DNA of 64,000 nucleotides. Origin: Stygiobacter sp. GTDB taxonomy: Bacteria > Pseudomonadota > Alphaproteobacteria > Rhodospirillales > Magnetospirillaceae. A model generated the notes under the pieces. The model searched no databases, was not told the origin of the DNA, and saw nothing but the letters and a program-made list of their open reading frames with translations. Below are positions 50,677 through 60,463 of this stretch, piece after piece. The DNA lies in contig VBWB01000019.1 in the NCBI GenBank assembly GCA_006218045.1, positions 1 through 64,000 of the forward strand. The letters run 5' to 3'. The position numbers were made by a program, and so were the translations under genes. Every line of letters starts with the position of its first letter. Position 1 is the first letter of the stretch.

Positions 50677-52740
50677 ATGTTGGATGCCATCTCCGCCGAT
50701 CCGGTCCTGGCCGAGCCGCTGGTGCGTGACGCCGACCTGGCTGAATACCGTTCCGCCTTGGCCCGGCATCGGCACGGCGAATGGGATGCCGAGCGCTTCA
50801 CCGCCTTTCGCCTGCGTTTCGGCGTCTATGGGCAAAAGCAGCCGGGCGTGCAGATGGTCCGCATCAAGATCCCCGGCGGGCGGCTGTCGCCGGCGTGGCT
50901 GCGCACCATTGGCCAGGCCAACCGCACCTATGCCCGGGGTGATGCTCATCTGACCACTCGTCAGGACGTGCAGATTTATTCGGTGCCGCTGGATCAAAGC
51001 CCCGATCTGCTGGAACTGCTCTATGCCAACGGCATCACCACCCGCGAAGCCTGCGGCAATACCATCCGCAACCTGACCGCCTGCGCCCTGGCCGGTGCCT
51101 GCCCGCGTGAGTTGGTGGATGCCGGCAAGGTGGCTGACCAATTGGCCCGCGCCTGGCTGCGCCATCCCCTGGTGCAGAACATGCCGCGCAAGCTGAAATT
51201 CACCGTCTCCGGCTGCGCCACCGATTGCGGCCATTCATCCATCCACGATCTGGGCTTCATCGCCATCGAGAAGGACGGCCGGCGCGGCTTCCGCATCCTG
51301 GCCGGCGGCGGTCTGGGCAGCCAGCCGCGTGCGGCGGTGGAAGTCCTGCCCTTCGTCGCCGAAACCGATCTGCCGGCGGTGATCGAGGCCCTGGCCCGCC
51401 TGCATCAGCGTTATTCCGACCGCCGCAACCGCAATGCGTCGCGGGTCAAGTTCGTGGTCAAGCGCTTCGGCGAGGAAAAGTTCCGCACCCTGTTCGTCGA
51501 GGAATTCGAGCGGGTGCGCCAACTGCCCCAGCGTCCGTGGGCCGGACTGGACTGGCGTGACGGGGCCGAGGCCCCGGTATCGCGTGCCCCGGTCGGGCTG
51601 ATCGCCGCCCATGACGGCAGCACCGCCGTCTCGGTGCTGGTGCCTTTGGGCATCCTGTCGTCGGATCAGTTGGACCGTCTGGCCGAGATCGCCGAAGCCG
51701 CCGGTGTCACCGATCTGCGTGCCACCCGCGAACAGAATCTGGTGTTCCTGGGCGTTGCCGCCGACAAGGTGGGGGCGGTGGTCGACGGTGTCACCGCCAT
51801 CGGCTTGCAGGTGCCGGACTCGGCGGAACAGGCGCCGACGGTGATTTCCTGCCCTGGTACCACCACCTGCCGCATCGGCATCACCAATTCGCAAAGTTTC
51901 GCCCGTCAGGCCTTGGCCAGCGCCCTTAACGATCCCTTGGCCAAGGGCGTCAGCGTTCATGTCTCCGGCTGCCAGAATTCCTGCGGTCTGCACCATGTGG
52001 CCGATTTCGGCCTGCACGGTGCGGCCAAGAAGGTGGAAGGCCGGGCCACGCCCCATTACCAACTGCATTTCGGCGGCGACGCCAATGCCGGCCTGGTCGG
52101 TTTGGGTGGCCCGACCATTCCGGCCAAGCTGGCCGACCAAGCCTTGGCCCTGCTGCGCCGGGCCTTGGCCCAAGGCCGCCATAACGGTGAAAGCGTGCGC
52201 GCCTGGGCCGAGCGGCTGGGTCAGGACGGCATCGCCGCCATTCTCGCCCCCTTGGACGCCAGCGCCGCCGACGGTCTGTTCGTCGATTGGGGCGACGCGG
52301 TGGACTTCCCCGGCGCCCCCCAGGCCAAGGGCGAATGTGCCGCCCCCTTCGCCATGGATCTATGCTACGCCGATCTGGCCGACGATGCCCTGATCTCCAC
52401 CGACCGCCACCTGATCGCCGGTCTGGTTGATGTCGCCCGTGATGCTGCCGCCGACGCTCAAGCCTTTGCGCTGCGCCGTCTGCTGCACGCCCGTGGCATC
52501 GCCACCGAGGACGGCATCGCCATCGGCGCCTTGCTGCCGCAGGTGGCGCAGGTGTGGGCCGATTCCCCGGTCATCGCCCTGGCGGTGGCGCAGGCGGACA
52601 AGGCTCAGGGGCTGGACGCCCAGGCTTACCGCGAGGCGGTGGCCTATCTGCTGGACAGCGTCGCCGAGGCCATCGCCGCCCCGGCTCCGATCGTGGCAGA
52701 GGTGGGCGACATCAACGCCTTGCTGGGGGCGGCGCAATGA
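50677..52740 (+). CDS. cysI: Sulfite reductase hemoprotein (nitrite/sulfite reductase family)
   Basis: The 687-residue protein has two ferredoxin-like plus siroheme/Fe-S repeats. The first half has TRQDVQIYSVPL and SGCATDCGHSS; the second ends in the siroheme-Fe4S4 motif CPGTTTCRIG and SGCQNSCG. It reduces sulfite to sulfide with six electrons; the electron donor is not encoded here. About 125 C-terminal residues, after about 560, are an extra helical domain (ISTDRHLIAGLVDVARDAAA, AQAYREAVAYLLDSVAEAI) that I cannot assign. ATG 50677 has GAAAGGG eight bases upstream; a GTG at 50653 is possible. cysH overlaps its stop by four bases. Confidence 0.9.
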   Translation: MLDAISADPVLAEPLVRDADLAEYRSALARHRHGEWDAERFTAFRLRFGVYGQKQPGVQMVRIKIPGGRLSPAWLRTIGQANRTYARGDAHLTTRQDVQIYSVPLDQSPDLLELLYANGITTREACGNTIRNLTACALAGACPRELVDAGKVADQLARAWLRHPLVQNMPRKLKFTVSGCATDCGHSSIHDLGFIAIEKDGRRGFRILAGGGLGSQPRAAVEVLPFVAETDLPAVIEALARLHQRYSDRRNRNASRVKFVVKRFGEEKFRTLFVEEFERVRQLPQRPWAGLDWRDGAEAPVSRAPVGLIAAHDGSTAVSVLVPLGILSSDQLDRLAEIAEAAGVTDLRATREQNLVFLGVAADKVGAVVDGVTAIGLQVPDSAEQAPTVISCPGTTTCRIGITNSQSFARQALASALNDPLAKGVSVHVSGCQNSCGLHHVADFGLHGAAKKVEGRATPHYQLHFGGDANAGLVGLGGPTIPAKLADQALALLRRALAQGRHNGESVRAWAERLGQDGIAAILAPLDASAADGLFVDWGDAVDFPGAPQAKGECAAPFAMDLCYADLADDALISTDRHLIAGLVDVARDAAADAQAFALRRLLHARGIATEDGIAIGALLPQVAQVWADSPVIALAVAQADKAQGLDAQAYREAVAYLLDSVAEAIAAPAPIVAEVGDINALLGAAQ

Positions 52741-53429
52741 GTCACGTGGATTACAGCGCCGCCTACGGCCACCTGTCCGGCAAGAACCTGATCGAGGTCA
52801 TGGCCCATCAAGTGTTCCCCGGCAAGTTGGCGGTGACCTCGTCCTTCGGCGCGGAATCCGCCGTATTGCTGGATCTGGTCGCCCAGGTGGACCCGTCCAT
52901 TCCGGTGGTCTTCCTCGATACCGGTGAATTGTTCGACGAAACCTTGGAATACCGCTACCGGCTCGAGCGCCAGTTGGGCCTGACCAATGTTTTGGTGGTG
53001 CGCCCGTCGTCGGAAGATTTGGCCGAGGCCGAGGATTTGTGGCGCACCGACCATGACCGCTGCTGTTATTTGCGCAAGGTGCTGCCGCTGGCCCGCGCGG
53101 TCGAGGGCTTCACCGCCTTGATCGACGGGCGCAAGCAGGCCCACGGCTTCGACCGTCAGGCCTTGTCCACCGTCCAGGTGGCGGGCGGGGTGGTCAAGAT
53201 CAGCCCATTGGCCAATTGGGGCGAGGACGAGGTGCAAAAGGCCTTCGTCGCCCGCAATCTGCCGGCCCATCCGCTGGTGGATCAGGGCTATCGCTCCATC
53301 GGCTGCTGGCCGTGCACGCGTCCGACCAAGCCGGGCGAATCGGCCCGGGCCGGGCGCTGGGCCGGCAGCGCCAAGACCGAATGTGGAATTCATACCCTTG
53401 TCCTTGGCCGCGACGGCGCCGGGATCTGA
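52737..53429 (+). CDS. cysH: Adenylylsulfate (APS) reductase, iron-sulfur type
   Basis: The 230-residue protein has [16 protein letters not shown] (nucleotide-binding loop), the Cys pair in [28 protein letters not shown] and the C-terminal TECGIH with the catalytic Cys. The CC plus CxxC pattern binds a 4Fe-4S cluster and marks the APS-using bacterial/plant type rather than the cluster-free PAPS reductase. It turns APS into sulfite for CysI. ATGA overlap with cysI shows tight coupling. Confidence 0.93.
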   Translation: MSHVDYSAAYGHLSGKNLIEVMAHQVFPGKLAVTSSFGAESAVLLDLVAQVDPSIPVVFLDTGELFDETLEYRYRLERQLGLTNVLVVRPSSEDLAEAEDLWRTDHDRCCYLRKVLPLARAVEGFTALIDGRKQAHGFDRQALSTVQVAGGVVKISPLANWGEDEVQKAFVARNLPAHPLVDQGYRSIGCWPCTRPTKPGESARAGRWAGSAKTECGIHTLVLGRDGAGI

Positions 53430-53439
53430 CGGAAAGAAG

Positions 53440-54243
53440 ATGATGAACGATCTCGACCAATTGGAAGCCCAATCCATCTACATCTTCCGCGAAGCCTTCA
53501 ACCGCCTCGACAAGATCGCCATGCTGTGGTCCATCGGCAAGGACAGCAACGTCATGCTGTGGCTGGCGCGCAAGGCTTTCTTCGGCCATGTGCCGTTTCC
53601 GGTGCTGCATGTGGATACCAGCTACAAGATCCCGGAAATGATCGAATTCCGCGACAAGGTGGCGAAGGAATGGAAACTGCCGCTGATCATCGGTCAGAAC
53701 AAGGTGGCGCTGGCGGCCGGCATGCACCCCGATCAGGGCCGGGTCACCTGCTGTTCGGCCCTGAAGACCGAGGGGCTGAAGGCGCTGCTGGCCGAACACG
53801 GCTTTACCGGCGTCATCGCCGGCATCCGCCGCGACGAGGAGGGGACGCGGGCCAAGGAACGCGTATTCAGCCCGCGCAACGACACCAATGAATGGGACGT
53901 GCGCGACCAGCCGCCGGAATTCTGGGACCAGTTCAAGACCGATTTCGCCCCCGGCACCCATTTGCGCATCCATCCGCTGTTGGCCTGGACCGAGTTGGAC
54001 GTGTGGCGCTACATCGCCCGCGAGGGCATCCCGGTGGTCGATCTTTATTTCGCCAAGAACGGTCGGCGCTATCGCTCGTTGGGCTGCGCCCCGTGCACCG
54101 GCTCCATCGCCTCGACCGCGTCCACCGTCGACGAGATCGTCGAGGAGTTGGAGACCACCAAGACGTCCGAGCGCGCCGGCCGCGCCCAGGACAAGGAATC
54201 CGAAGATGCCTTCGAGCGGCTGCGCGCCGCCGGCTACATGTAA
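53440..54243 (+). CDS. cysD: Sulfate adenylyltransferase subunit 2
   Basis: The 267-residue protein contains [20 protein letters not shown], the PP-loop for [19 protein letters not shown], and the end [10 protein letters not shown]. It forms ATP sulfurylase with CysN, making APS from sulfate and ATP. It starts 10 bp after cysH and is followed 18 bp later by the cysN-cysC fusion. Confidence 0.95.
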   Translation: MMNDLDQLEAQSIYIFREAFNRLDKIAMLWSIGKDSNVMLWLARKAFFGHVPFPVLHVDTSYKIPEMIEFRDKVAKEWKLPLIIGQNKVALAAGMHPDQGRVTCCSALKTEGLKALLAEHGFTGVIAGIRRDEEGTRAKERVFSPRNDTNEWDVRDQPPEFWDQFKTDFAPGTHLRIHPLLAWTELDVWRYIAREGIPVVDLYFAKNGRRYRSLGCAPCTGSIASTASTVDEIVEELETTKTSERAGRAQDKESEDAFERLRAAGYM

Positions 54244-54261
54244 GCAAGGGACGCCCCACTC

Positions 54262-56112
54262 ATGTCCAATACCCCGCTCAAGATCGTCGTCGTCGGCCAT
54301 GTCGACCACGGCAAGTCCACCCTGGTCGGCCGCCTGCTGCACGAAACCGGCGCGCTTCCCGAAGGCAAGGTGGAATACCTGAAGGAAGTCTGCGACAAGC
54401 GCGGCATGCCGTTCGAATGGGCCTTCGTCATGGATGCGTTGCAGGCCGAACGCGACCAGGGCATCACCATCGATACCTCGCAACTGCGTTTTCATACCGG
54501 CAATCGTCCGGTACTGATCATCGATGCCCCCGGTCACAAGGAATTCCTGAAGAACATGATCACCGGCGCCGCCTCCGCCGAAGCCGCGGTGCTGGTCATC
54601 GACGCCCATGAAGGCGTGCAGGAACAATCCCGCCGCCATGGCTACCTGCTGCATCTCCTGGGCCTGACCCAGATCGCCGTGGCCGTCAACAAGATGGATC
54701 TGGTCGATTGGTCGCAAGCCCGCTTCCAGGAAGTGGAGGCGGAAATCCGCGCCTATCTGGCCGGTATCGGCGTCGTCCCCACCCATGTGGTGCCGGTATC
54801 GGCGCGTGGCGGCGATAACATCAACGCCGCTTCGGAAAAATCGGCCTGGTACCAGGGGCCGTCGGTGATCGGCGCGCTCGACGGCTTCGCCGCCGCGGCA
54901 AGCGCCACCGATCTGGCTTTGCGCCTGCCGGTGCAGGACGTCTATAAGTTCGACAGCCGCCGCATCATCTCGGGTCGCATCGAAAGCGGGCGCATCAAGG
55001 TGGGCGACCGCCTGACCTTCTCGCCCTCGGGCAAGTCGGCCCGCGTCGCCAGCATCGAAGGTTGGGCCGGGTCGGATATCACCGTGCTCAGCGCCAACGC
55101 CGGCCAATCGGTGGGCGTCACCCTGGACGAGCCCATTTTCGTCGAGCGCGGCCAAGTGGCCCATCTGGCCGATGCCGCGCCAGCCCTGGCCCACGAAATC
55201 CGCGCCCGCGTGTTCTGGCTGGGCCGCGACCCGCTGGCCCTGGGTGACCGCCTCAAGCTGAAACTGGCCACCGCCGAATATCACGTGGAAGTGGCGGCCA
55301 TCGAGCGCGTCATCGATGTCGAGGATCTGGGCAGCCATCAGGGCGCCCAGGTCGGCCGCAACGCCGTGGCCGAGCTGGTGTTACGCTCACGCGGGGCCAT
55401 GGCCTTCGACACTTTCGGCGACAATGCCCGGCTGGGCCGCTTCGTCCTGGTCCACGGCTACGACATCGTCGGCGGCGGCATCGTCGGCGACGCCCTGGAC
55501 AACCGCAACATCTTCCAGGTGGATCACAAGGTGACGGCGGAAGCCCGGGCGCGGGCCAACGGCCACAAGGGCGGCGTGTTGTGGCTGACCGGCCTGTCGG
55601 GCGCCGGCAAGTCGACCATCGCCATGGAACTGGAACGCCGCCTGTTCCAAAAGGGCTGGCAGGTCAACGTGTTGGACGGCGACAACGTCCGCCATGGCCT
55701 GTGCAGCGATCTGGGCTTCAGCCACGAGGACCGCACCGAAAACATCCGCCGCGTCGGCGAGATCGGCCATCTGTTCGCCAAGGCCGGCATGCTGGTGATC
55801 ACCGCCTTCATCAGCCCCTATCGCGCCGACCGCGACCGGGTGCGCGCCATCGACGCGGAGGCCTTCCACGAAATCCACGTCGCCACCGGTCTGGACGAAT
55901 GCGAACGCCGCGACCCCAAGGGCCTGTACAAAAAGGCGCGCAAGGGCGAGATCGCCGATTTCACCGGCATTTCCGCCCCCTACGAGGCGCCGGAAAATCC
56001 TGAATTGGCCTTGATCACCGACGGCAAGTCGGTGGAGGAAACGGTCACCGAACTGGTCGCCTATGTGGAAGCCCGGTTCGGACGCAACGCGGTGGAGAGC
56101 ATGACCGCCTGA
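54262..56112 (+). CDS. cysNC: Bifunctional sulfate adenylyltransferase subunit 1 / APS kinase
   Basis: The 616-residue fusion has a CysN GTPase half (1-420; [23 protein letters not shown]) and a CysC APS kinase half (about 430-616; [53 protein letters not shown]). CysN drives APS synthesis by GTP hydrolysis; CysC makes PAPS. As CysH here is of the APS type, the PAPS may serve sulfation instead. A terminator follows eight bases after the stop codon. Confidence 0.95.
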   Translation: MSNTPLKIVVVGHVDHGKSTLVGRLLHETGALPEGKVEYLKEVCDKRGMPFEWAFVMDALQAERDQGITIDTSQLRFHTGNRPVLIIDAPGHKEFLKNMITGAASAEAAVLVIDAHEGVQEQSRRHGYLLHLLGLTQIAVAVNKMDLVDWSQARFQEVEAEIRAYLAGIGVVPTHVVPVSARGGDNINAASEKSAWYQGPSVIGALDGFAAAASATDLALRLPVQDVYKFDSRRIISGRIESGRIKVGDRLTFSPSGKSARVASIEGWAGSDITVLSANAGQSVGVTLDEPIFVERGQVAHLADAAPALAHEIRARVFWLGRDPLALGDRLKLKLATAEYHVEVAAIERVIDVEDLGSHQGAQVGRNAVAELVLRSRGAMAFDTFGDNARLGRFVLVHGYDIVGGGIVGDALDNRNIFQVDHKVTAEARARANGHKGGVLWLTGLSGAGKSTIAMELERRLFQKGWQVNVLDGDNVRHGLCSDLGFSHEDRTENIRRVGEIGHLFAKAGMLVITAFISPYRADRDRVRAIDAEAFHEIHVATGLDECERRDPKGLYKKARKGEIADFTGISAPYEAPENPELALITDGKSVEETVTELVAYVEARFGRNAVESMTA

Positions 56113-56119
56113 CACCAAG

Positions 56120-56158
56120 CAAGGGGAGCGGATCATACCTTCGCTCCCCTTGTTCTTA
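56120..56158 (+). terminator. Terminator of the cys operon
   Basis: CAAGGGGAGCG (56120-56130) pairs perfectly with CGCTCCCCTTG (56142-56152), 11 bp, followed by TTCTTAT. It begins eight bases after the cysNC stop codon. Confidence 0.8.
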
Positions 56159-56225
56159 TCCCAGGATGAACCCAAAGTAAGGTGAACAGGTAATACCAAA
56201 AAATAAGACGTGACAGGGAGTGCGC

Positions 56226-57923
56226 GTGGCGAACAACCGGCTCCGAATCAGACTTGGCCCCGAGGAGGTGCCGTTCAAGCGGCGCGCCGTGTTAGGCCGC
56301 CTGCGCTCGCGCATCAGCGAATTGGAGCTGGCGCAAAAGGAAGCCAATGCCGCCCGCGATGCCCTGCTGGCCACCACCCGCGCCTTGCGGGAGAGCGAAG
56401 AGCGTTATGCCCTGGCCATGCGCGGCCCCAACGAGGGCTTGTGGGACTGGAACCCGATCAGCAAGGAATTGTACCTGTCGGCCCGGCTGCTGGCCATTTT
56501 GGGCTTTTCCGGCGAGACCGTGCGCACCACGTCGCACGATTGGCTGAAGATGGTGCATCCCGATGACCGGGTGCCCTATCAATCCACCCTGGTTACCTAC
56601 CTCAAGGGCCAAACCGACCATTTTGAAAGTGAATACCGGGTCCGCGGCCGCAATGGCGAATATCGCTGGATCTTGTCGCGCGGTCTGGCGGTACGCGATG
56701 AAAACGGCATCGCCACCCGCATGGTCGGCTCGTTGGGCGACGTCACCGACCGTAAAAGGCGCGAGGCGGTGCTGCGGGCCAGCGAAGCCCGCTTCCGTTC
56801 CCTGGTCGAGGCGGCGGCCAGCATCATCGTCGTCGTTGGCGCCGATGGCAGGGTGCGCGAATTCAACCGCGAGGCCGAGCGCATGTTCGGTCTGTCGTCC
56901 GCCGCCGCCATCGGTCGGGCCTGGAGCAATATCCTGGACAGCAATCGGGTCGGTCAGGACGGCGACCGCTTCGATCAGTGGCTGGAGCAGGTGCGCAAGG
57001 GCTGGCAGGTGCGTGACCGTGAAACCGTGCTGGGTCAGCACATCGTGTCGTGGAATCTGGCACCGCTGACCGACGATGACGGCATCGTCATCGTCGGTCA
57101 GGACATCACTCAACGCCGCCGGGCGGAAACCGCGCTCAGGCAGGCCAACGATCTGCTGGAATACCGCGTCGCCGCCCGCACCGCCGAGGTGGAGACGGCA
57201 CGCCATCAGGCGGAAGAAGCCAACCGCGGCAAAAGCGAGTTCCTGGCCAATATGAGCCACGAATTGCGCACGCCCTTGAATGCCATCATCGGCTTTTCCG
57301 ACGCCATGCGCCTTGGGGTGATGGGGCCGGTGGAAAATCCGCTCTACGCCGAATACGTCCGGGCCATCTGGGAATCGGGCACTCATCTTTTGTCCATCAT
57401 CAACGACGTCCTCGACCTGTCCAAGGTCGAGGCCGGTCACTTCGATCTGGCCCCCGAATGGCTGCCCTTGACCCCCTTGGCCGAGCAGGTGATCCGGCTG
57501 ATGGCGGAAAAGGCCATGCGCCAGCGGCTGGAATTGCGTTTGCAGGTGGAAGGTGACCCCGGTCACGCTTTGGTCGACCCGCTGCGGCTGAAGCAGGTTC
57601 TGTTCAACCTGCTGGCCAATGCCGTCAAGTTCACTCCTGCCGGCGGTCATGTCATTCTGTCCTTGGGCCGCGATGAGAGCGGCAGTTGGATCAAGGTGGC
57701 CGATTCCGGCATCGGCATGAAGGCGGAAGACATCGACCGGGTGCTGGAACCCTTCGTCCAGATCGATTCCCACCTGAGCCGGTGTAATATGGGTACCGGG
57801 CTGGGCCTGCCTTTGGCCAAGCGCTTCATCGAGTTGCATGGCGGCACTCTGGTTCTGACCAGCCAGCCGGGGCAAGGCACGGTGGTGACCATCCGTCTGT
57901 CGCCGGCCATGGCGCTATGCTAG
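56226..57923 (+). CDS. PAS-PAS sensor histidine kinase
   Basis: The 565-residue soluble kinase has a short coiled-coil N-terminus, a PAS/PAC domain (about 55-185; YRVRGRNGEYRWILSRGLAV), a second PAS (about 190-305), and a HisKA with SEFLANMSHELRTPLNAIIG. The HATPase part has NLLANAVKFT, DSGIGMK and GTGLGLPLAKR. No receiver or membrane part is present. GTG 56226 is preferred over the GTG six bases upstream because AGGGAG then stands five bases away. It is followed by glutathione reductase after 33 bp; no functional link is obvious. Confidence 0.88.
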   Translation: MANNRLRIRLGPEEVPFKRRAVLGRLRSRISELELAQKEANAARDALLATTRALRESEERYALAMRGPNEGLWDWNPISKELYLSARLLAILGFSGETVRTTSHDWLKMVHPDDRVPYQSTLVTYLKGQTDHFESEYRVRGRNGEYRWILSRGLAVRDENGIATRMVGSLGDVTDRKRREAVLRASEARFRSLVEAAASIIVVVGADGRVREFNREAERMFGLSSAAAIGRAWSNILDSNRVGQDGDRFDQWLEQVRKGWQVRDRETVLGQHIVSWNLAPLTDDDGIVIVGQDITQRRRAETALRQANDLLEYRVAARTAEVETARHQAEEANRGKSEFLANMSHELRTPLNAIIGFSDAMRLGVMGPVENPLYAEYVRAIWESGTHLLSIINDVLDLSKVEAGHFDLAPEWLPLTPLAEQVIRLMAEKAMRQRLELRLQVEGDPGHALVDPLRLKQVLFNLLANAVKFTPAGGHVILSLGRDESGSWIKVADSGIGMKAEDIDRVLEPFVQIDSHLSRCNMGTGLGLPLAKRFIELHGGTLVLTSQPGQGTVVTIRLSPAMALC

Positions 57924-57956
57924 GCTGAGCCTTTGTCGTCAGCGGGAGCATTTTCC

Positions 57957-59336
57957 ATGTCCGGTTTTGATTTCGACCTTGTCACCATCGGCGCCGGTTC
58001 GGGCGGGGTGCGCGCATCGCGCATGGCCGCGCGGCTGGGCAAAAGGGTGGCGGTGGCCGAGGAAAGCCGGGTCGGCGGCACCTGCGTCATGCGCGGCTGC
58101 GTGCCGAAAAAGCTGCTGGTCATGGGCGCCCATATGGCCGAGGACATCGCCGATGCCGTCGGTTTCGGCTGGGATTTGGGCGCGGTGTCGTTCGATTGGG
58201 GGCGGCTGGTCAGCGCCAAGAATGCCGAACTGAACCGGCTGGAGGGCGTCTATAACCGCATCTTGCGCGATTCCGGCGTCACCGTGCTGGAAGGCCGCGG
58301 CACCGTCGTCGACGCCCACACCGTCGAGGTGGTGGGCAAGCGTTATTCGGCTGAAAACATCCTGATCGCCACCGGCGGGCGCCCGTCCTTGCCCAAAATT
58401 CCCGGTATCGAGCACGCCATCACCTCGAACGAGGCCTTGGACCTGCTGCAATTGCCCAAATCCATGGCCATCGTCGGCGGCGGCTATATCGCGGTGGAAT
58501 TCGCCGGCATCTTCAATGCGCTGGGCGTCAAGGTGACGCAAATCCTGCGCGGCGAGGCGACGTTGCGTGGCTTCGACCAGGATATCCGCGCCGCCCTCGA
58601 CGAGACCCTGGTGGCCAAGGGCGTCGATCTCAGGCGCGAAACCCAGGTGCTGTCCATTGAAAAGGTGGCGGGCGGCTATGATCTGCGGCTGTCGGGGGAC
58701 GAAACCCTGCGCGTCGATCTGGTCATGTACGCCACCGGACGCGCCCCCAATACCAATGGTCTGGGTCTGGTGGATGTGGGCGTGCAGATGGATGAAAACG
58801 GCGCTATCGTCGTCGATGAGTTGTCCCACACCTCGGTGCCCAGCATCTGGGCCATCGGCGACGTCACCGACCGCATGAACCTGACCCCGGTGGCCCTGGC
58901 CGAGGGCATGGCCCTGGTGCAGACCCTGTTCCTGGGCAATCCGACCACTGTCGATTACAGCAACGTGCCCACCGCCGTATTCTCCATGCCGACCATTTCC
59001 ACCGTCGGCCTGACCGAGGAACAGGCGCGCGCCAAAGCGGGCTGCGCCATCGACGTCTATGTGTCGCGCTTCAAACCCATGAAGAATACGCTGTCGGGCC
59101 GCGATGAACGCATGCTGATGAAGATGATCGTCGAGCGCGCCACCGACCGGGTGCTGGGCATCCACGTTTTGGGGCCGGACGCGGCGGAAATGGTCCAGGG
59201 CTTCGCCGTGGCGCTGAAATGCGGGGTGACCAAGGCGCAGATGGATGCCACCATCGGCATTCACCCGACGGCAGCGGAAGAACTGGTGACCATGCGCGAC
59301 AAACGCCCCGATCCCAGCCCGGAATGTTCGGAGTAG
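57957..59336 (+). CDS. gor: Glutathione-disulfide reductase
   Basis: The 459-residue flavoenzyme has the FAD-binding start FDLVTIGAGSGGVRASRMAA, the redox disulfide in GGTCVMRGCVPKKL, an NADPH region around AIVGGGYIAVEFAG, YATGRAPNT, and the C-terminal GIHPTAAEE with the His of the partner subunit. It restores glutathione from its disulfide with NADPH. ATG 57957 follows GGGAG and gives the expected N-terminus; an in-frame ATG eight codons upstream is less likely. Confidence 0.94.
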   Translation: MSGFDFDLVTIGAGSGGVRASRMAARLGKRVAVAEESRVGGTCVMRGCVPKKLLVMGAHMAEDIADAVGFGWDLGAVSFDWGRLVSAKNAELNRLEGVYNRILRDSGVTVLEGRGTVVDAHTVEVVGKRYSAENILIATGGRPSLPKIPGIEHAITSNEALDLLQLPKSMAIVGGGYIAVEFAGIFNALGVKVTQILRGEATLRGFDQDIRAALDETLVAKGVDLRRETQVLSIEKVAGGYDLRLSGDETLRVDLVMYATGRAPNTNGLGLVDVGVQMDENGAIVVDELSHTSVPSIWAIGDVTDRMNLTPVALAEGMALVQTLFLGNPTTVDYSNVPTAVFSMPTISTVGLTEEQARAKAGCAIDVYVSRFKPMKNTLSGRDERMLMKMIVERATDRVLGIHVLGPDAAEMVQGFAVALKCGVTKAQMDATIGIHPTAAEELVTMRDKRPDPSPECSE

Positions 59337-59341
59337 TGTCG

Positions 59342-59572
59342 ATGGAGAAGGATTTCTCTGAGAAGTCTGATGCTTGGCTCGAAGGGATTGCCGCCCTTGG
59401 GACGCATCATCCCGATAAAGGCGGAGCCATTGCCGAAATCAAGCGGCGAGATCGCAAAGAACATAATGCCTTAGCTAAAAAAAACCTGTGGACTGCTACA
59501 ATTGCGGCCCTTGCCGGCGCGGCGGCGGCGATAGCGGCAATTGTCTCTGCCGTCTCCGATTGGACAAAGTAG
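59342..59572 (+). CDS. Small protein with C-terminal membrane helix
   Basis: The 76-residue product has a charged N-terminal part (MEKDFSEKSDAWLEGIA, then GGAIAEIKRRDRKEH) and one hydrophobic Ala-rich helix (ATIAALAGAAAAIAAIVSAV). The family is unknown. It starts six bases after gor and may be translated with it. Confidence 0.55.
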   Translation: MEKDFSEKSDAWLEGIAALGTHHPDKGGAIAEIKRRDRKEHNALAKKNLWTATIAALAGAAAAIAAIVSAVSDWTK

Positions 59573-59597
59573 GGTCGCAGAGATTCGATAATTGGAG

Positions 59598-59900
59598 ATG
59601 AGTGTCTTGCTTGCGCTCGACCACATCCTTGAACATCTACGAGCCATACAGCCGGAACTGCGGCGACGCTACCCGCTGCGCTCGCTCGGCGTGTTCGGCT
59701 CTTATGCCCGTGGTGACCAGGGGGCGGACAGCGATGTCGATCTGCTGGTGGAACTGGGCGACGACATGGACTTGCTGGCCTATGCCGGCTTGCAGCAAGA
59801 GTTGAGCGACGCCCTGGGCCTGCCCGTCGATCTGGTCGAGCGCGAAGCCTTGCGTCCGCGCATCGCCGCGCAAGTGCTGGCGGAAGTGGTGCCGGTGTGA
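59598..59900 (+). CDS. mntA: MNT-type nucleotidyltransferase antitoxin
   Basis: The 100-residue minimal nucleotidyltransferase has LRSLGVFGSYARGDQGADSD with VDLLVEL, the GS...DxD active site. MntA proteins modify the Tyr of HEPN toxins (RX4HXY motif) by adenylylation. The next frame encodes just such a HEPN protein, starting within the stop of this gene. The ATG at 59598 directly follows GGAG, so a nearby TTG (59607) is an alternative start. Confidence 0.85.
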   Translation: MSVLLALDHILEHLRAIQPELRRRYPLRSLGVFGSYARGDQGADSDVDLLVELGDDMDLLAYAGLQQELSDALGLPVDLVEREALRPRIAAQVLAEVVPV

Positions 59901-60240
59901 GGCGTGATCCTGCCGCTTGCCTGGCCGACATGCGGGGACGCAAGGCTTCGCGCTAAGTTTCGTCGAGGGCATGGATTTTCACGCTTTCGCCGCTGACCGC
60001 AAAACCCAATATGCGGTTTTGCGGGCGCTGGAAGTCATCGGCGAAGCGGCCAAGCGGGTTCCCGACGACGTGCAGCAGCGCTTCCCGGATATTCCCTGGC
60101 GGCAGATCATCGGCATGCGCAATATCATCGCCCATGATTATTTGGGAATCCGGCTGTCCCGTGTTCATGCGACCGCTGTGGATTTCTTGCCTGTGCTGGT
60201 GGCCCGACTGCCAACCATGATCGATGAAATAGCGCCGTAA
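59897..60240 (+). pseudogene. hepT: HEPN toxin gene with N-terminal frameshift
   Basis: GTG at 59897 overlaps the mntA stop and starts the expected HEPN N-terminus (RRDPAACLADM), but the frame ends at TAA 59954-59956. The rest of the HEPN domain continues in another frame: FVEGMDFHAFAADRKTQYAV, EVIGEAAKRVPDDVQQRFPD and the catalytic RNIIAHDY (RX4HXY). One base appears lost (or two gained) between about 59930 and 59953. Translation might restart at TTG 59917 or ATG 59971, giving an N-truncated RNase domain with its active site intact. Confidence 0.75.
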
Positions 60241-60463
60241 GGGTAAGTTGGACTGATGCCCTCCTCCTATGGAATCCGGTAGTCCAGGCATCTCCACACC
60301 CAGTAATTGAATATCATTCTTGCCGGCCGGGTGTGTGCGAGTGATGTATGCATTAAAGTGTGTGCGAAACGCATAAAATAATATTTTTAGTAGTTGATTC
60401 GCCTGTAATCTCTCTGACGGTGAATCGCATCATGCGGTTCGGCGATGAAAAGTGGAGGGGCTC

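Noticed and set aside
53200-55338. 712-codon minus-strand frame across the cys operon
   Set aside because: Opposite clear cysH, cysD and cysNC genes; composition typical of a shadow.
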